Assembly (NCBI RefSeq): GCF_013459645.1
Contig: NZ_CP054861.1
Span: 3,336,001-3,400,000, forward strand
Reading direction: 5' to 3'
Length of the DNA stretch: 64,000 nucleotides
Source of the DNA: Martelella sp. NC20
GTDB lineage: Bacteria > Pseudomonadota > Alphaproteobacteria > Rhizobiales > Rhizobiaceae
Below are positions 34,004 through 43,519 of this stretch, in pieces. The notes below the pieces were generated by a model. That model was not told the DNA's origin, searched no databases, and saw nothing but the letters and a program-made list of their open reading frames with translations. The stretch's first letter is position 1; the number at the start of each line of letters is the position of its first letter. Both the position numbers and the translations under genes were made by a program.

Positions 34004-35611
34004 ATGGCAAAACTCAAAAACGTGCTGTGGATAATGGCGGATCAGCTCCGCTACGATTATCTCAGTTGCTACGGGCACAAAACATTGCACACGCCAAACA
34101 TCGACCGGCTTGCCGCGATGGGAGTGAAGTTCAATCGTACTTATGTCCAAAGCCCGATTTGCGGACCAAGCCGCATGAGTTTTTATACTGGCCGTTATGT
34201 GCGCTCACACGGTTCGACATGGAACGGCTTTCCTCTCCGTGTTGGTGAGCCAACGCTTGGCGATCATTTGCGCGAACTTGGTGTGCGGTGTTCGCTGGTT
34301 GGCAAGACCCACATGGTGCCGGACGCCGAGGGCATGAAACGGCTGGGTATTGAGCCGGAATCCGTCATCGGCAATTTTGTGCGGGAATGCGGGTTTGAGC
34401 CCTATGAAAGGGATGACGGGCTGCATCCCACCGCGCTGTCCCATCATTCCAACCTTGCCTATAACGAGTATCTGCGCGCTCATGGAATGGGTGGCGAGAA
34501 TCCCTGGGAAGATTGGGCCAACTCCGCAGAGGGCCCGGATGGCGAAATTTTGTCGGGCTGGTACATGCAAAATGCCCACCTGCCGGCGCGCGTTCCGGCG
34601 GAGCATTCAGAAACCACTTATATGATGAACCGCGGAATTGATTTCATGGAAGAGGCCGAGGGCCCCTGGCTGTGTCATCTCTCCTTTATCAAACCGCATT
34701 GGCCCTACATGGCACCCGCCCCCTACAACGACATGTATAGTGCCAAGGATTTGCCACCTGTGGTCCGTACCGATGAGGAATTGCGCACCGATCATCCCTT
34801 CCTTAAATCATGGCAGGAAACGCGGGTAAGCGAATGTTTTTCCCGCGATGATGTGCGTGACAGGGTGGCGCCGGTCTATATGGGTTTGATCAAACAGCTT
34901 GACGACGAGATGGGCCGCCTGCTGGATTATCTGGAAAAATCGGGCCGGCTTGAGGATACAATGATTGTATTTACCTCGGACCATGGCGACAATATGGGCG
35001 ATCACTGGCTGGGCGAGAAGGATCTGTTTTACGACTGCTCGGCACGTATCCCGCTCATCATTTACGATCCACGGCCTGAAGCCGACAGCACGCGCGGCAC
35101 CTCGACTGATCTCCTGGCTGAAGGCATCGACCTTGCGGCAACGTTCGTGGAGTGTTTTGGCGGCAATGCCAAGCCGCACATTCTCGAAGGCCGCAGTTTG
35201 ATGCCGATTATCGAGGACCGCGTCGGGTCCTGGCGAAAATATGCGATTTCGGAGTATGATTATTCCACACGCTCACCCCGGCGCGCCCTTGACGTAGATG
35301 AAGCCGACGCGCGTCTGATCATGGTGTTTGATGGTCGCTGGAAATATATTCATTGCGAAGGTTTCCGGCCCATGCTCTTCGATCTGGAGACCGATCCGGG
35401 CGAGGTAGTCGATCTGGGCGCAGTTGCTGAACATGAACAAACGCGAGAGCGCCTCCGGCAGGAAATGGATCGATGGTCGCGAACCCACCACAACAGGATT
35501 ACCATCTCAAAGGCTCGAATTGAAAAACTGACCGACATCGGCGAGCCTCCGGGCATTCTTATTGGTTATTGGGATGCTCCCAAGGCTGAAAATTCAGATA
35601 CTTCGGGCTGA
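34004..35611 (+). CDS. Type I sulfatase / alkaline-phosphatase-superfamily hydrolase
   Basis: A 535-residue hydrolase of the sulfatase family, cytoplasmic by the lack of a signal peptide. Active-site parts: Asp about 13 (MADQLRYD), the formylglycine signature CGPSRMSFYTGRY with the modifiable Cys about 53, KTHM (the KTH Lys/His about 105), and the metal pair in FTSDHGDNMGDHW. The overall plan resembles rhizobial phosphonate monoester hydrolases/arylsulfatases as well as choline-sulfatase-like enzymes. It needs a formylglycine-generating maturase, not seen in the window. Located 4 bases after dctM, it probably desulfates the compound taken up by this TRAP system. Confidence 0.9.
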   Translation: MAKLKNVLWIMADQLRYDYLSCYGHKTLHTPNIDRLAAMGVKFNRTYVQSPICGPSRMSFYTGRYVRSHGSTWNGFPLRVGEPTLGDHLRELGVRCSLVGKTHMVPDAEGMKRLGIEPESVIGNFVRECGFEPYERDDGLHPTALSHHSNLAYNEYLRAHGMGGENPWEDWANSAEGPDGEILSGWYMQNAHLPARVPAEHSETTYMMNRGIDFMEEAEGPWLCHLSFIKPHWPYMAPAPYNDMYSAKDLPPVVRTDEELRTDHPFLKSWQETRVSECFSRDDVRDRVAPVYMGLIKQLDDEMGRLLDYLEKSGRLEDTMIVFTSDHGDNMGDHWLGEKDLFYDCSARIPLIIYDPRPEADSTRGTSTDLLAEGIDLAATFVECFGGNAKPHILEGRSLMPIIEDRVGSWRKYAISEYDYSTRSPRRALDVDEADARLIMVFDGRWKYIHCEGFRPMLFDLETDPGEVVDLGAVAEHEQTRERLRQEMDRWSRTHHNRITISKARIEKLTDIGEPPGILIGYWDAPKAENSDTSG

Positions 35612-36305
35612 AGGCCAGGTTGTATGACACACGAATTTGCATTTTTTGAGGGCAAAGGCCTGAGTTGGACCATTCGCCGCTAATGGGCTATAGACCCGCC
35701 AGTAAATTTTCCACCCTGCTGCTGAACCGTTTGAACGAAGGCAGTAGCGGGGTCGTTTGCCGGCAGGGGAAATCTGGTTCGCTAAAGGCGATTTCGGTAG
35801 CGTCGACGATGTTTGGCTGTATGGCAGGCTGGGCGCTTTTCCCCAATGGCGGCGGCTTCGGATGATCGTGCCAATTCCGATGCGCGCAATAGAATGTTGG
35901 ATTGGTCGAGAACGATGACGAACAACGGTGGAAATGCTCCTACGTTTGAGCAGCGCCAAGCTGATGTTTGCGCGGTTAACCGCAAGGCCACCCCGACGCC
36001 AACCACACGGGCAGGCACAAGGCTAACCTCGCCAACCATCGCGGCCATGTCAGTATGGGTGAGAGCGGGAGGTGCGCCTGCGAGCGTTTGCCGCCAGCTC
36101 TCCCAAACTGAGTCGACCGCATCGCGGATTTAGGGTAGCGGCGCTGGGCCTCTTTGGGGTCTCGGGTTTGAAGGGAGCGGTGAACCTCACCCCTGTATTT
36201 GATGCCGAGGGCTTTGAGTCGGGTCTTTCCCCGCTTCAGGTCCGAAGGCGTATCCCTTCTGAAATAGAAAATTCCAAATCTCGGGTGTCGCCACGGGCCG
36301 CTCAT
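35612..36305 (-). pseudogene. Decayed tyrosine-recombinase integrase at tRNA-Val
   Basis: Starting from an ATG at 36305 with GAAGGTGGATC before it, the minus strand encodes SGPWRHPRFGIFYFRRDTPSDL, a typical N-terminus of phage/island integrases, then HRSLQTRDPKEAQRRYP. The frame then breaks at about 36125: the integrase-like sequence goes on in another frame (DAVDSVWESWRQTLAGAPPA, LTHTDMAAMVGE). Further down only scattered open stretches remain and no catalytic R...HxxR...Y motifs can be found. It points away from the tRNA-Val 3' end, the normal arrangement for an island integrase. The evidence string here follows a family pattern rather than a full alignment. Confidence 0.65.
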
Positions 36306-36406
36306 GATCCACCTTCGTCGTATCAACACGTAGATGCCTTTCGTAGCAGTCCGGTCCAAGGAAGGCTAAGGAAAACACTAACTTATTGCTTTTGAAGGAA
36401 GAAGAA

Positions 36407-36482
36407 TGGTGGGCGATGAGAGACTCGAACTCCCGACATCCTCGGTGTAAACGAGGCGCTCTACCAACTGAGCTAATCGCCC
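36407..36482 (-). tRNA. tRNA-Val (UAC anticodon)
   Basis: A 76-base tRNA on the minus strand: acceptor GGGCGAT pairing with ATCGCCC, D arm TAGCTCAGTTGGTAGAGC, anticodon loop GTTTACA giving TAC, T arm GGAGTTCGAGTCTC, and discriminator A with an encoded CCA. Its 3' end faces the decayed integrase, so it is a likely integration site of the island to its left. Confidence 0.97.
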
Positions 36483-36719
36483 GCCCGTGTTGGTGGTGCG
36501 TGAAATATGCGGATCGCGGCAAAACCGCAAGAGGGGAATGAGCGGTTTTTGATATTTTTTTCGCATCCGCGCCCGCAGGTCTCGCGACAGGCCGCGTGAA
36601 ATCGCGCCGGAGGCTCGTCCGCTGCATCGCCGCTCGCCTTTGGGCCGGCGAAGGGGAGGGCTCTTTCGCGCCTTTTGCACATCTGCGATAACGGCATGAT
36701 TGTGGAGGGGTATGGCTTC

Positions 36720-37175
36720 ATGAATCAGTCTACCGATATCGGCGACCGTCTCACCGACCAAACGGCACCACCGGATGATGTCGCCGTCCGTAACTGGATC
36801 GGGCCGGATGCCTATGCGCAATGGTCCGCGCTGCGCGACTGGATCGCCGCAGGGTATCCGGGGATATTCGCGCCAGACTGGATATATGGCGGCAAGAAGC
36901 ACGGCTGGTCGCTGCGTTACAAGAAAAGCAGGGCGTTCTGCACTTTTCTGCCGGAATACCGTGTCTTTTCCGTGGTCATTGTATTGGGAGGGGCGGAACG
37001 CGAAAAGGTGGAGGCCCGGCGTGAAACGTTCAGCCCCAGGCTGATGGCGCCCTACGACGCGACGGAAACCTATCGTGACGGCAAATGGCTCAAGATCGGC
37101 GTGTCCTCGGCCGATGAGTTGAAGGATGTGACGGATCTGCTGATCCTCAAGCGCAGGCCGAAAGCAGCTTCCTGA
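36720..37175 (+). CDS. DUF3788-like protein
   Basis: A 151-residue soluble protein of unknown function resembling the DUF3788 family: AYAQWSALRDWIAAGYPG, then PDWIYGGKKHGWSLRYKKSR and FCTFLPEYRVFSVVIVLGGA with a final region GKWLKIGVSSADELKDVTDL. These proteins are structurally related to small YdhG/YjbR-like alpha/beta domains. The ATG at 36720 follows GGAGGGG; ATGs at 36675 and 36696 are less well supported. It stands alone between tRNA-Val and tRNA-Asp. Confidence 0.75.
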   Translation: MNQSTDIGDRLTDQTAPPDDVAVRNWIGPDAYAQWSALRDWIAAGYPGIFAPDWIYGGKKHGWSLRYKKSRAFCTFLPEYRVFSVVIVLGGAEREKVEARRETFSPRLMAPYDATETYRDGKWLKIGVSSADELKDVTDLLILKRRPKAAS

Positions 37176-37383
37176 TCCCGCCGGCGTTGTCCGCAAAGCC
37201 GAAATTGCGGCAGCTATCGATCGCAGATGGATTGCTTGAGGCATCGCGGCTTCGCTTTCGCCGCTGCGGCGTCGCCCGTTACTCCGGTTCGTCCGGCGGT
37301 CGTGCCGGCAGGTGGCATTTTCGTGGTTCCGGGAGGTCAGGAGCCGGGCTTCACAAAAAAATCGGAAATGCGTGACAAGCTGC

Positions 37384-37412
37384 TTGACAGTGAAAGGCGG
37401 CCCCCTTAAACA
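37384..37412 (+). promoter_or_regulatory. Promoter upstream of tRNA-Asp
   Basis: TTGACA (37384-37389) and TAAACA (37407-37412) are separated by 17 bases. The likely start point is about 60 bases upstream of the tRNA. The -35 box is consensus, as is usual for stable RNA genes. Confidence 0.6.
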
Positions 37413-37477
37413 GCCGCTCACGCCGACAGACGAAGCGCTTCGAAAACAAGCGGTTCGAAACTGAAACGGCATAAAGC

Positions 37478-37554
37478 GCGGGTGTAGCTCAGCTGGTTAG
37501 AGTGCCGGCCTGTCACGCCGGAGGTCGCGGGTTCGAGCCCCGTCACTCGCGCCA
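37478..37554 (+). tRNA. tRNA-Asp (GUC anticodon)
   Basis: A 77-base tRNA: acceptor GCGGGTG pairs with CACTCGC, the anticodon loop CTGTCAC gives GTC, the T arm has GGTTCGAGCC, and discriminator G and an encoded CCA end it. It lies about 345 bases upstream of nuoA. Confidence 0.97.
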
Positions 37555-37899
37555 TTTTCTCTTTCATTCATAGTGTGTTTATGTCTCCCGCGATACCGGA
37601 GATATTGCGCTGCGTCTGGCTCCGCCGGCGCTGATACCGGATGCGTTTTCCGCAGCCCACGCTGCTTTGCGCGATAGATGACAACCGCAACAATTTGCCG
37701 CAGCCCCTGCCTGCCTGCCCCGGCGCGTATCATGGCGGGCGGATGAAACTTTGTTGCAGCGCGACGAAATGGATTTCAATGTCTTGCGCGAGCGCGCTGG
37801 CTGCGCTAGTCACGACCCGACATCTATCAATTTTCGGTCTCGCGGTTTATCCTGCGGGTGCGCTGACCCGGGCGCCTCAAAACGGCAAGGGTGTTTTAT
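37555..37899. promoter_or_regulatory. Region between tRNA-Asp and nuoA
   Basis: About 345 bases with only short unsupported frames. It must hold the promoter of the long nuo transcript, but I see no strong -35/-10 pair. AAGGGTG just before 37900 serves as the nuoA ribosome-binding site. Confidence 0.4.
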
Positions 37900-38265
37900 A
37901 TGGCTGAAGTCCTCAGTTCCTATATTCCGATCGTCATCTTTATCGCTATCTGTCTCATCATCGGGCTGGCCCTGATGGTCGCGCCGTTCGCGCTGGCCTT
38001 CAAGGCGCCCGATGCGGAAAAGCTGTCCGCCTATGAGTGCGGCTTCAATGCTTTCGATGATGCGCGCATGAAGTTCGACATCCGCTTCTATCTCGTGGCA
38101 ATCCTGTTCATCATCTTCGACCTCGAGGTCGCCTTCCTGTTTCCGTGGGCGGCATCGTTCGGCGATATCGGCTGGTTCGGTTTCTGGTCGATGATGGTGT
38201 TTCTGGCCGTGCTGACCATCGGCTTCGTCTATGAATGGAAGAAAGGAGCGCTGGAATGGGAATGA
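37900..38265 (+). CDS. nuoA: NADH-quinone oxidoreductase subunit A
   Basis: A 121-residue membrane subunit of complex I (proton pumping NADH dehydrogenase) with three membrane segments. The conserved [20 protein letters not shown] loop (about 47-66) and FLFPWAA identify NuoA. The ATG at 37900 is used; the GTG at 37891 would add three residues. It opens the nuoA-N operon that runs to 53266, and its end overlaps the nuoB start. Confidence 0.97.
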   Translation: MAEVLSSYIPIVIFIAICLIIGLALMVAPFALAFKAPDAEKLSAYECGFNAFDDARMKFDIRFYLVAILFIIFDLEVAFLFPWAASFGDIGWFGFWSMMVFLAVLTIGFVYEWKKGALEWE

Positions 38266-38834
38266 GCACCAACGAAACCCTGGTTGCCCCCGTGCCCCAG
38301 GGCGTCGTCGACCCGCGCACCAGCAAGCCGGTCGGCGCGGATGACCGTTTCTTCGGCGAGATCAACAATGAACTCGCCGACAAGGGCTTTCTGGTTACCT
38401 CGTCGGCGCAGCTCATCACCTGGGCGCGCACCGGCTCGCTGATGTGGATGCAGTTCGGCCTGGCCTGCTGCGCCGTCGAGATGATGCAGATGTCGATGCC
38501 GCGTTATGACTGCGAGCGCTTCGGCTTCGCCCCGCGCGCCTCGCCGCGCCAGTCCGACGTGATGATCGTCGCCGGCACGCTGACCAACAAGATGGCACCG
38601 GCGCTGCGCAAGGTCTACGACCAGATGCCGGAGCCGCGCTACGTGATTTCGATGGGCTCGTGCGCCAATGGCGGCGGCTATTATCATTATTCATACTCGG
38701 TCGTGCGCGGCTGCGATCGCGTCGTTCCGGTCGATATCTACGTGCCGGGCTGTCCGCCCACTGCCGAAGCCCTGCTTTACGGCGTGCTTCTTCTGCAGAA
38801 GAAGATCCGGCGCACCGGAACGATCGAGCGATAG
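38256..38834 (+). CDS. nuoB: NADH-quinone oxidoreductase subunit B
   Basis: A 192-residue peripheral subunit carrying the N2 4Fe-4S cluster that passes electrons to quinone. The Cys ligands are in [26 protein letters not shown] and [11 protein letters not shown]. The ATG at 38256, 9 bases after GGAG, is preferred to the ATG at 38262; both overlap the end of nuoA. Confidence 0.97.
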   Translation: MGMSTNETLVAPVPQGVVDPRTSKPVGADDRFFGEINNELADKGFLVTSSAQLITWARTGSLMWMQFGLACCAVEMMQMSMPRYDCERFGFAPRASPRQSDVMIVAGTLTNKMAPALRKVYDQMPEPRYVISMGSCANGGGYYHYSYSVVRGCDRVVPVDIYVPGCPPTAEALLYGVLLLQKKIRRTGTIER

Positions 38835-38842
38835 GGGCCGAC

Positions 38843-39442
38843 ATGAGCGAAGTCTTGAACGAACTGGGCGCCCATATCCGCGAAGCCTGCGAGGGCGTTG
38901 CCGATATCGCGCTCGCGCATGGCGAACTCACCGTCCACACCACGCCGGAAGGCATCGCCGATGTCGCCAAGTTCCTGCGCGATGACGGCCAGTGCGCCTT
39001 TGTCTGCATCATCGATGTCTGCGGTGTCGACTGGCCGACGCGTGAGAAGCGTTTCGATGTCGTCTACCACCTGCTGTCGCCGACGCAGAACCTGCGTGTG
39101 CGCATCAAGCTTGAAGTCGGCGAGGACGAGGTCGTGCCCTCGATCACGCCGATCTTCCCGGGTGCCGACTGGTTCGAGCGCGAAACCTGGGACATGTACG
39201 GCATTCCCTTCAGCGGCCATCCGGACCTGCGCCGGATCCTCACCGATTACGGCTTCGAGGGGCATCCGCTGCGCAAGGATTTCCCGACCACCGGTTTCGT
39301 CGAACTGCGCTATGACGAGGAAGCCAAGCGCGTGATCTACGAACCCGTCGAACTCCGTCAGGAATACCGCAGCTTCGACTTCCTGTCCCCGTGGGAGGGG
39401 CCGGAATACGTGCTGCCCGGAGATGAAAAGGCAAACGGCTGA
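38843..39442 (+). CDS. nuoC: NADH-quinone oxidoreductase subunit C
   Basis: A 199-residue 30-kDa-type subunit of the complex I connecting arm. Characteristic: [22 protein letters not shown] with [20 protein letters not shown], the family's signature loop. It is a separate gene here, not fused to nuoD as in Escherichia coli. The frame upstream of 38843 is nuoB shadow. Confidence 0.97.
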   Translation: MSEVLNELGAHIREACEGVADIALAHGELTVHTTPEGIADVAKFLRDDGQCAFVCIIDVCGVDWPTREKRFDVVYHLLSPTQNLRVRIKLEVGEDEVVPSITPIFPGADWFERETWDMYGIPFSGHPDLRRILTDYGFEGHPLRKDFPTTGFVELRYDEEAKRVIYEPVELRQEYRSFDFLSPWEGPEYVLPGDEKANG

Positions 39443-39480
39443 GCCGAAACCCAATTCCATGAGCGCGGAGCGCCTTGACC

Positions 39481-40671
39481 ATGACTGAACATAATGTCCG
39501 CAACTTCACGATCAACTTCGGGCCCGAGCATCCCTCGGCCCACGGTGTGTTGCGACTGGTGCTGGAGCTTGACGGCGAGATTGTCGAGCGCGTCGATCCG
39601 CATATCGGCCTGCTTCACCGCGGAACCGAAAAGCTGATCGAGACCAAGACCTATCTTCAGGCCGTGCCCTATTTCGACCGGCTCGATTATGTCGCGCCGA
39701 TGAACCAGGAACACGCCTTCGCGCTTGCCGTCGAGAAACTGCTCGAGGTCGAGATCCCGATCAGGGGCCAGCTCATTCGCGTGCTGTTTTCCGAGATCGG
39801 CCGTGTTCTCAACCATCTGTTGAACTGCACCACCGCCGCCATGGACGTCGGCGCGCTGACGCCGCCATTGTGGGGCTTTGAAGAGCGCGAAAAGCTGATG
39901 GTGTTTTACGAGCGGGCCTGCGGCGCGCGCATGCATGCCGCCTATTTCCGGCCCGGCGGCGTACATCAGGATCTGCCGCCCGAACTGGTCGAGGATATCG
40001 GCAAGTGGTGCGAGCAGTTTCCCGCAAGGCTGAATGATATCGAGGCGCTTCTGGCGGGTAACCGCATTTTCAAGCAGCGCAATGTCGATATCGCGGTTGT
40101 GACGCTGGAAGATGCCTTCGCCTGGGGCTTTTCCGGCCCGATGGTGCGCGGCTCGGGCGCTGCCTGGGATCTGCGGCGCGCGCAGCCCTATGAATGCTAC
40201 AGCGATATGGATTTCGACGTCGTGATCGGCAAGAACGGCGACTGCTATGACCGCTGGGTGGTGCGCATCAACGAGATGCGCGAATCGGTGAAGATCATGA
40301 AGCAGTGCGTCGAACGGCTGCTCGGCGATGCCAAGTCCGGTCCGTTCAACTCGATGGATGGCAAGGTGGTGCCGCCCAAGCGCGGCCAGATGAAGCGCTC
40401 GATGGAAGCGCTGATCCATCACTTCAAGCTCTATACCGAGGGCTACCACGTGCCCGAGGGCGAGGTTTATGCAGCCGTCGAGGCCCCCAAGGGTGAATTC
40501 GGCGTCTATCTCGTCTCCGACGGCACCAACAGGCCCTACCGCTGCAAGATCCGCGCGCCGGGCTTCGCCCACCTGTCGGCCATGGATTTCATGTCCAGGG
40601 GCCATCAGCTTGCCGACGTCACCGCCATTATCGGTACGCTCGACATCGTGTTCGGCGAGGTGGACCGGTGA
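39481..40671 (+). CDS. nuoD: NADH-quinone oxidoreductase subunit D
   Basis: A 396-residue 49-kDa-type subunit which, with NuoB, forms the quinone site. Conserved parts are [21 protein letters not shown] (about 12-31), the [14 protein letters not shown] loop, the [15 protein letters not shown] segment and the C-terminal DIVFGEVDR. The ATG at 39481 is chosen over a TTG at 39475. Its stop overlaps a GTG that opens a 39-codon ORF before nuoE. Confidence 0.97.
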   Translation: MTEHNVRNFTINFGPEHPSAHGVLRLVLELDGEIVERVDPHIGLLHRGTEKLIETKTYLQAVPYFDRLDYVAPMNQEHAFALAVEKLLEVEIPIRGQLIRVLFSEIGRVLNHLLNCTTAAMDVGALTPPLWGFEEREKLMVFYERACGARMHAAYFRPGGVHQDLPPELVEDIGKWCEQFPARLNDIEALLAGNRIFKQRNVDIAVVTLEDAFAWGFSGPMVRGSGAAWDLRRAQPYECYSDMDFDVVIGKNGDCYDRWVVRINEMRESVKIMKQCVERLLGDAKSGPFNSMDGKVVPPKRGQMKRSMEALIHHFKLYTEGYHVPEGEVYAAVEAPKGEFGVYLVSDGTNRPYRCKIRAPGFAHLSAMDFMSRGHQLADVTAIIGTLDIVFGEVDR

Positions 40672-40787
40672 GCCTTGCGGCCGTAAAGAGTGCAGAAATC
40701 GTTTCCGACTGTCCCGCGCCGGTTGCAGGCCGGCCGCATGGCATGGGATATGCGGAAGCCGTGATGACAACCTCCGAAGAGGTGTAA
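40668..40787 (+). CDS. 39-codon ORF between nuoD and nuoE
   Basis: A GTG overlapping the nuoD stop (GTGA) opens a frame of 39 codons that ends at TAA, 6 bases before the nuoE ATG. It fills the only sizeable gap in this part of the operon. The peptide (start [13 protein letters not shown], end AVMTTSEEV) has no recognised domain or membrane segment. It may serve only to couple translation from nuoD to nuoE, or be a real small protein; no ribosome-binding site other than coupling is visible. The nuoE Shine-Dalgarno (GAGGTG) lies in its last codons. Confidence 0.4.
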   Translation: MSLAAVKSAEIVSDCPAPVAGRPHGMGYAEAVMTTSEEV

Positions 40788-40793
40788 GAAAGC

Positions 40794-41762
40794 ATGTCCG
40801 TTCGTCGTTTAGCCGATGAGAATATCCAGCCCCCAGCTTTCGCGTTTTCAGACGAGAACGCGGCCTGGGCTGAAGCCACGATCCGGAAATATCCGGAAGG
40901 CCGCCAGCAGTCGGCCGTGATCCCGCTTCTGATGCGGGCGCAGGACCAGGAAGGCTGGGTCACCCGTGCCGCGATCGAAAAGGTCGCCGACATGCTGGCC
41001 ATGCCGCTGATCCGCGTATTGGAAGTGGCGACATTCTATACCCAGTTCCAGCTGAAGCCGGTCGGCAAGCACGCCCATATCCAGGTCTGCGGCACCACGC
41101 CCTGCATGCTGCGGGGTGCCGGCGACCTGATCAATGTCTGCAAGAACAAGATCAATGCCGCGCCGTTCGAGACCAATGCCGACGGCACGATGTCGTGGGA
41201 AGAGGTCGAATGCCTCGGCGCCTGCGCCAACGCCCCGATGGTTATGATCTTCAAGGACGTTTACGAGGACCTGACGCCGGAGCGGATGGAAGAGATCATC
41301 GAGGCGTTCGAGGCCGGCCGCGGGGCGGAGATCAAGCCCGGGCCGCAGATCGATCGCTGGCTCTCGGCGCCCGAAGGCGGCTTTACCTCGCTGACCGAGG
41401 AAGGCGAGGGGGCGCTCGAATCCGACGATACCGATGCCACCGACGAGGGCGCGGGCTCCGAGGAGGCGATCAACGGCGCTGCCGGCGATCGTCCGCCGGC
41501 TGCCGACCTGAAGCCGGATGATGCCGACGACCTGACGCTGATGAACGGCGTGGGTCCGAAGATCGCCGGCCTTCTCAACGAGATCGGCATTTACAAGTTC
41601 GAGCAGATCGCGGCATGGACGCCCGGCGAATGCGCCTGGGTCAATGATTCGCTGAGGCTGGGCGGCCGCATCGCGCGTGACGAGTGGGTGCGACAGGCCG
41701 GCGTGCTGGCCAAGGGCGGCATTGAGGAGTACGAAAAAGTATTCGGCAGAACAGCGCGGTAG
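40794..41762 (+). CDS. nuoE: NADH-quinone oxidoreductase subunit E with C-terminal extension
   Basis: A 322-residue 24-kDa-type subunit with a 2Fe-2S cluster ([11 protein letters not shown] at about 98 and [12 protein letters not shown] at about 138). Usual NuoE proteins have about 160-220 residues. After about 210 this one has an acidic linker ([20 protein letters not shown]) and a helix-hairpin-helix-like domain ([20 protein letters not shown], then [20 protein letters not shown]). This extension is known from many rhizobial complex I operons; its role is not established. Confidence 0.95.
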   Translation: MSVRRLADENIQPPAFAFSDENAAWAEATIRKYPEGRQQSAVIPLLMRAQDQEGWVTRAAIEKVADMLAMPLIRVLEVATFYTQFQLKPVGKHAHIQVCGTTPCMLRGAGDLINVCKNKINAAPFETNADGTMSWEEVECLGACANAPMVMIFKDVYEDLTPERMEEIIEAFEAGRGAEIKPGPQIDRWLSAPEGGFTSLTEEGEGALESDDTDATDEGAGSEEAINGAAGDRPPAADLKPDDADDLTLMNGVGPKIAGLLNEIGIYKFEQIAAWTPGECAWVNDSLRLGGRIARDEWVRQAGVLAKGGIEEYEKVFGRTAR

Positions 41763-41771
41763 GAGTGAAGC

Positions 41772-43070
41772 ATGTTAAAAGACAAGGATCGCATCTTCAC
41801 CAATCTCTACGGCCACAGGGACACGTCCCTGAAGGGCGCGATGTCGCGCGGGCTCTGGGATGACACGAAGTCGATCATAGACAAGGGCCGTGACTGGATC
41901 ATTCAGGAGATGAAGGATTCAGGCCTGCGCGGCCGTGGCGGCGCGGGCTTTCCGACCGGTCTCAAATGGTCGTTCATGCCGAAGGACGACCGGGTGCATT
42001 ACCTCGTTGTAAACGCGGATGAATCCGAACCCGGCACCTGCAAGGACCGCGAGATCCTGCGCAACGACCCGCATCATCTGGTCGAGGGTTGCCTGATCGC
42101 CGGCTGCGCCATGGGCGCGCACACCGCCTATATCTACGTGCGCGGCGAATTCATCCGCGAGCGCGAGGCGCTGCAGACGGCGATCGACGAATGCTACGAT
42201 GCCGGCCTTCTCGGCAAGGATAACAAGTGCGGCTGGGACATGGACGTGATCGTCCATCACGGTGCCGGCGCTTATATCTGCGGCGAGGAAACCGCGCTGC
42301 TCGAAAGCCTGGAAGGCAAGAAGGGTCAGCCGCGCCTGAAGCCGCCTTTCCCGGCCAATATGGGCCTTTATGGCCAGCCGACGACGGTCAACAATGTCGA
42401 GTCGATCGCGGTGGCGCCGACCATCCTGCGTCGCGGCGCAAGCTGGTTCTCGTCCTTCGGCCGTCCCAACAATGTCGGCACCAAGCTGTTCATGGTCTCC
42501 GGCCATGTGAACCGGCCTTGCGTGGTCGAGGAATCGATGGGCATCACCTTCCGTGAGCTGATCGAAAAGCACTGCGGCGGCATTCGCGGCGGCTGGGACA
42601 ATCTGCTGGCGGTCATCCCCGGCGGCGCGTCCTGCCCGGTGGTCAAGGCCGAGGACATGATCGACGTTCAGCTCGACTTCGACGGGTTGCGCGGCGTGAA
42701 GTCGTCCTTCGGGACCGGCGGCGCGATCGTGATGGACAAATCGACCGACATCATCAAGGCGATCGCCCGGCTTTCGGCCTTCTTCAAGCATGAAAGCTGC
42801 GGCCAGTGCACGCCGTGCCGCGAAGGCACCGGCTGGATGTGGCGGGTGATGGAGCGCATGGTGACCGGTAATGCGCAGAAGCGCGAGATCGACATGCTGC
42901 TCGAGGTCACCAAGCAGGTGGAAGGCCACACGATCTGCGCGCTCGGCGACGCGGCCGCGTGGCCGATCCAGGGCCTGATCCGCAATTTCCGTCCGGAAAT
43001 CGAAAAGCGGATCGACCAGTACACGGCCAACGCCACGTCGCATGGCGCGGTGATGGAAGCGGCGGAGTGA
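41772..43070 (+). CDS. nuoF: NADH-quinone oxidoreductase subunit F
   Basis: A 432-residue 51-kDa-type subunit, binding NADH, FMN and the N3 cluster. Seen: the glycine-rich [17 protein letters not shown] (about 52-68), the [22 protein letters not shown] region (about 168-187) and the 4Fe-4S motif [15 protein letters not shown] (about 341-355). GGAGTGAAGC lies before the ATG. It is followed within the operon by a pentapeptide-repeat gene. Confidence 0.97.
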   Translation: MLKDKDRIFTNLYGHRDTSLKGAMSRGLWDDTKSIIDKGRDWIIQEMKDSGLRGRGGAGFPTGLKWSFMPKDDRVHYLVVNADESEPGTCKDREILRNDPHHLVEGCLIAGCAMGAHTAYIYVRGEFIREREALQTAIDECYDAGLLGKDNKCGWDMDVIVHHGAGAYICGEETALLESLEGKKGQPRLKPPFPANMGLYGQPTTVNNVESIAVAPTILRRGASWFSSFGRPNNVGTKLFMVSGHVNRPCVVEESMGITFRELIEKHCGGIRGGWDNLLAVIPGGASCPVVKAEDMIDVQLDFDGLRGVKSSFGTGGAIVMDKSTDIIKAIARLSAFFKHESCGQCTPCREGTGWMWRVMERMVTGNAQKREIDMLLEVTKQVEGHTICALGDAAAWPIQGLIRNFRPEIEKRIDQYTANATSHGAVMEAAE

Positions 43071-43074
43071 AGTG

Positions 43075-43434
43075 ATGGATATCCACGGGCAGGCCAGTCG
43101 CATCGACGCCAGGAAGAGCGATCTTTCCGGATCGGCGTTTGACGATGTCAACCTGTCCGGGGTTTCCTACGAGAATGTCAATTTTTCCGGCGGCGGCTAT
43201 CACAGGGTCACGCTCTCGGGCTCCAAATTCGACGATGTGAACATGTCGGGTTGCGGGTTTGAGAATGTGAACATGTCGGGATGGAGCGTGAACAACGCCA
43301 ACCTCTCGGGCACTGTGGTGACGGACGCCAATCTCTCCGGCGTTTCGATCAGTGACTGCCGTTTCGACGGCATGACGATCGAAGGCGTCGATGTCGGCGC
43401 GTTGCTCGCGCTGTGGAAAGAACACAAGGCTTGA
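43075..43434 (+). CDS. Pentapeptide-repeat protein inside the nuo operon
   Basis: A 119-residue protein, most of which is a tandem series of pentapeptide repeats (A/S-x-L/F/M-S-G pattern): SDLSG, VNLSG, VNFSG, VTLSG, VNMSG, VNMSG, ANLSG, ANLSG, which fold as a right-handed quadrilateral beta helix. A short helical C-terminus (VGALLALWKEHKA) follows. It starts 4 bases after the nuoF stop with GGAG upstream and ends 85 bases before nuoG. This protein is not a complex I subunit; a role in assembly or protection is speculation. Similar small proteins may exist in related nuo operons. Confidence 0.88.
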   Translation: MDIHGQASRIDARKSDLSGSAFDDVNLSGVSYENVNFSGGGYHRVTLSGSKFDDVNMSGCGFENVNMSGWSVNNANLSGTVVTDANLSGVSISDCRFDGMTIEGVDVGALLALWKEHKA

Positions 43435-43519
43435 GGCGAGGCCCAGAGCGGGCAAACGCAATCGAGAATGGACTGCCGGCGGTCTCTTTCGGATCATCGG
43501 CGAAGCGGGAAAAACGGAT

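Noticed and set aside
37641..37907. An 88-codon ORF just upstream of nuoA
   Set aside because: It overlaps the nuoA start, lacks a ribosome-binding site and has no recognisable features.
39358..43151. Long reverse frames of 410-470 codons opposite nuoD and nuoF, and similarly 547 codons opposite nuoL
   Set aside because: Same codon-bias shadow effect; the sense genes are certain complex I subunits.
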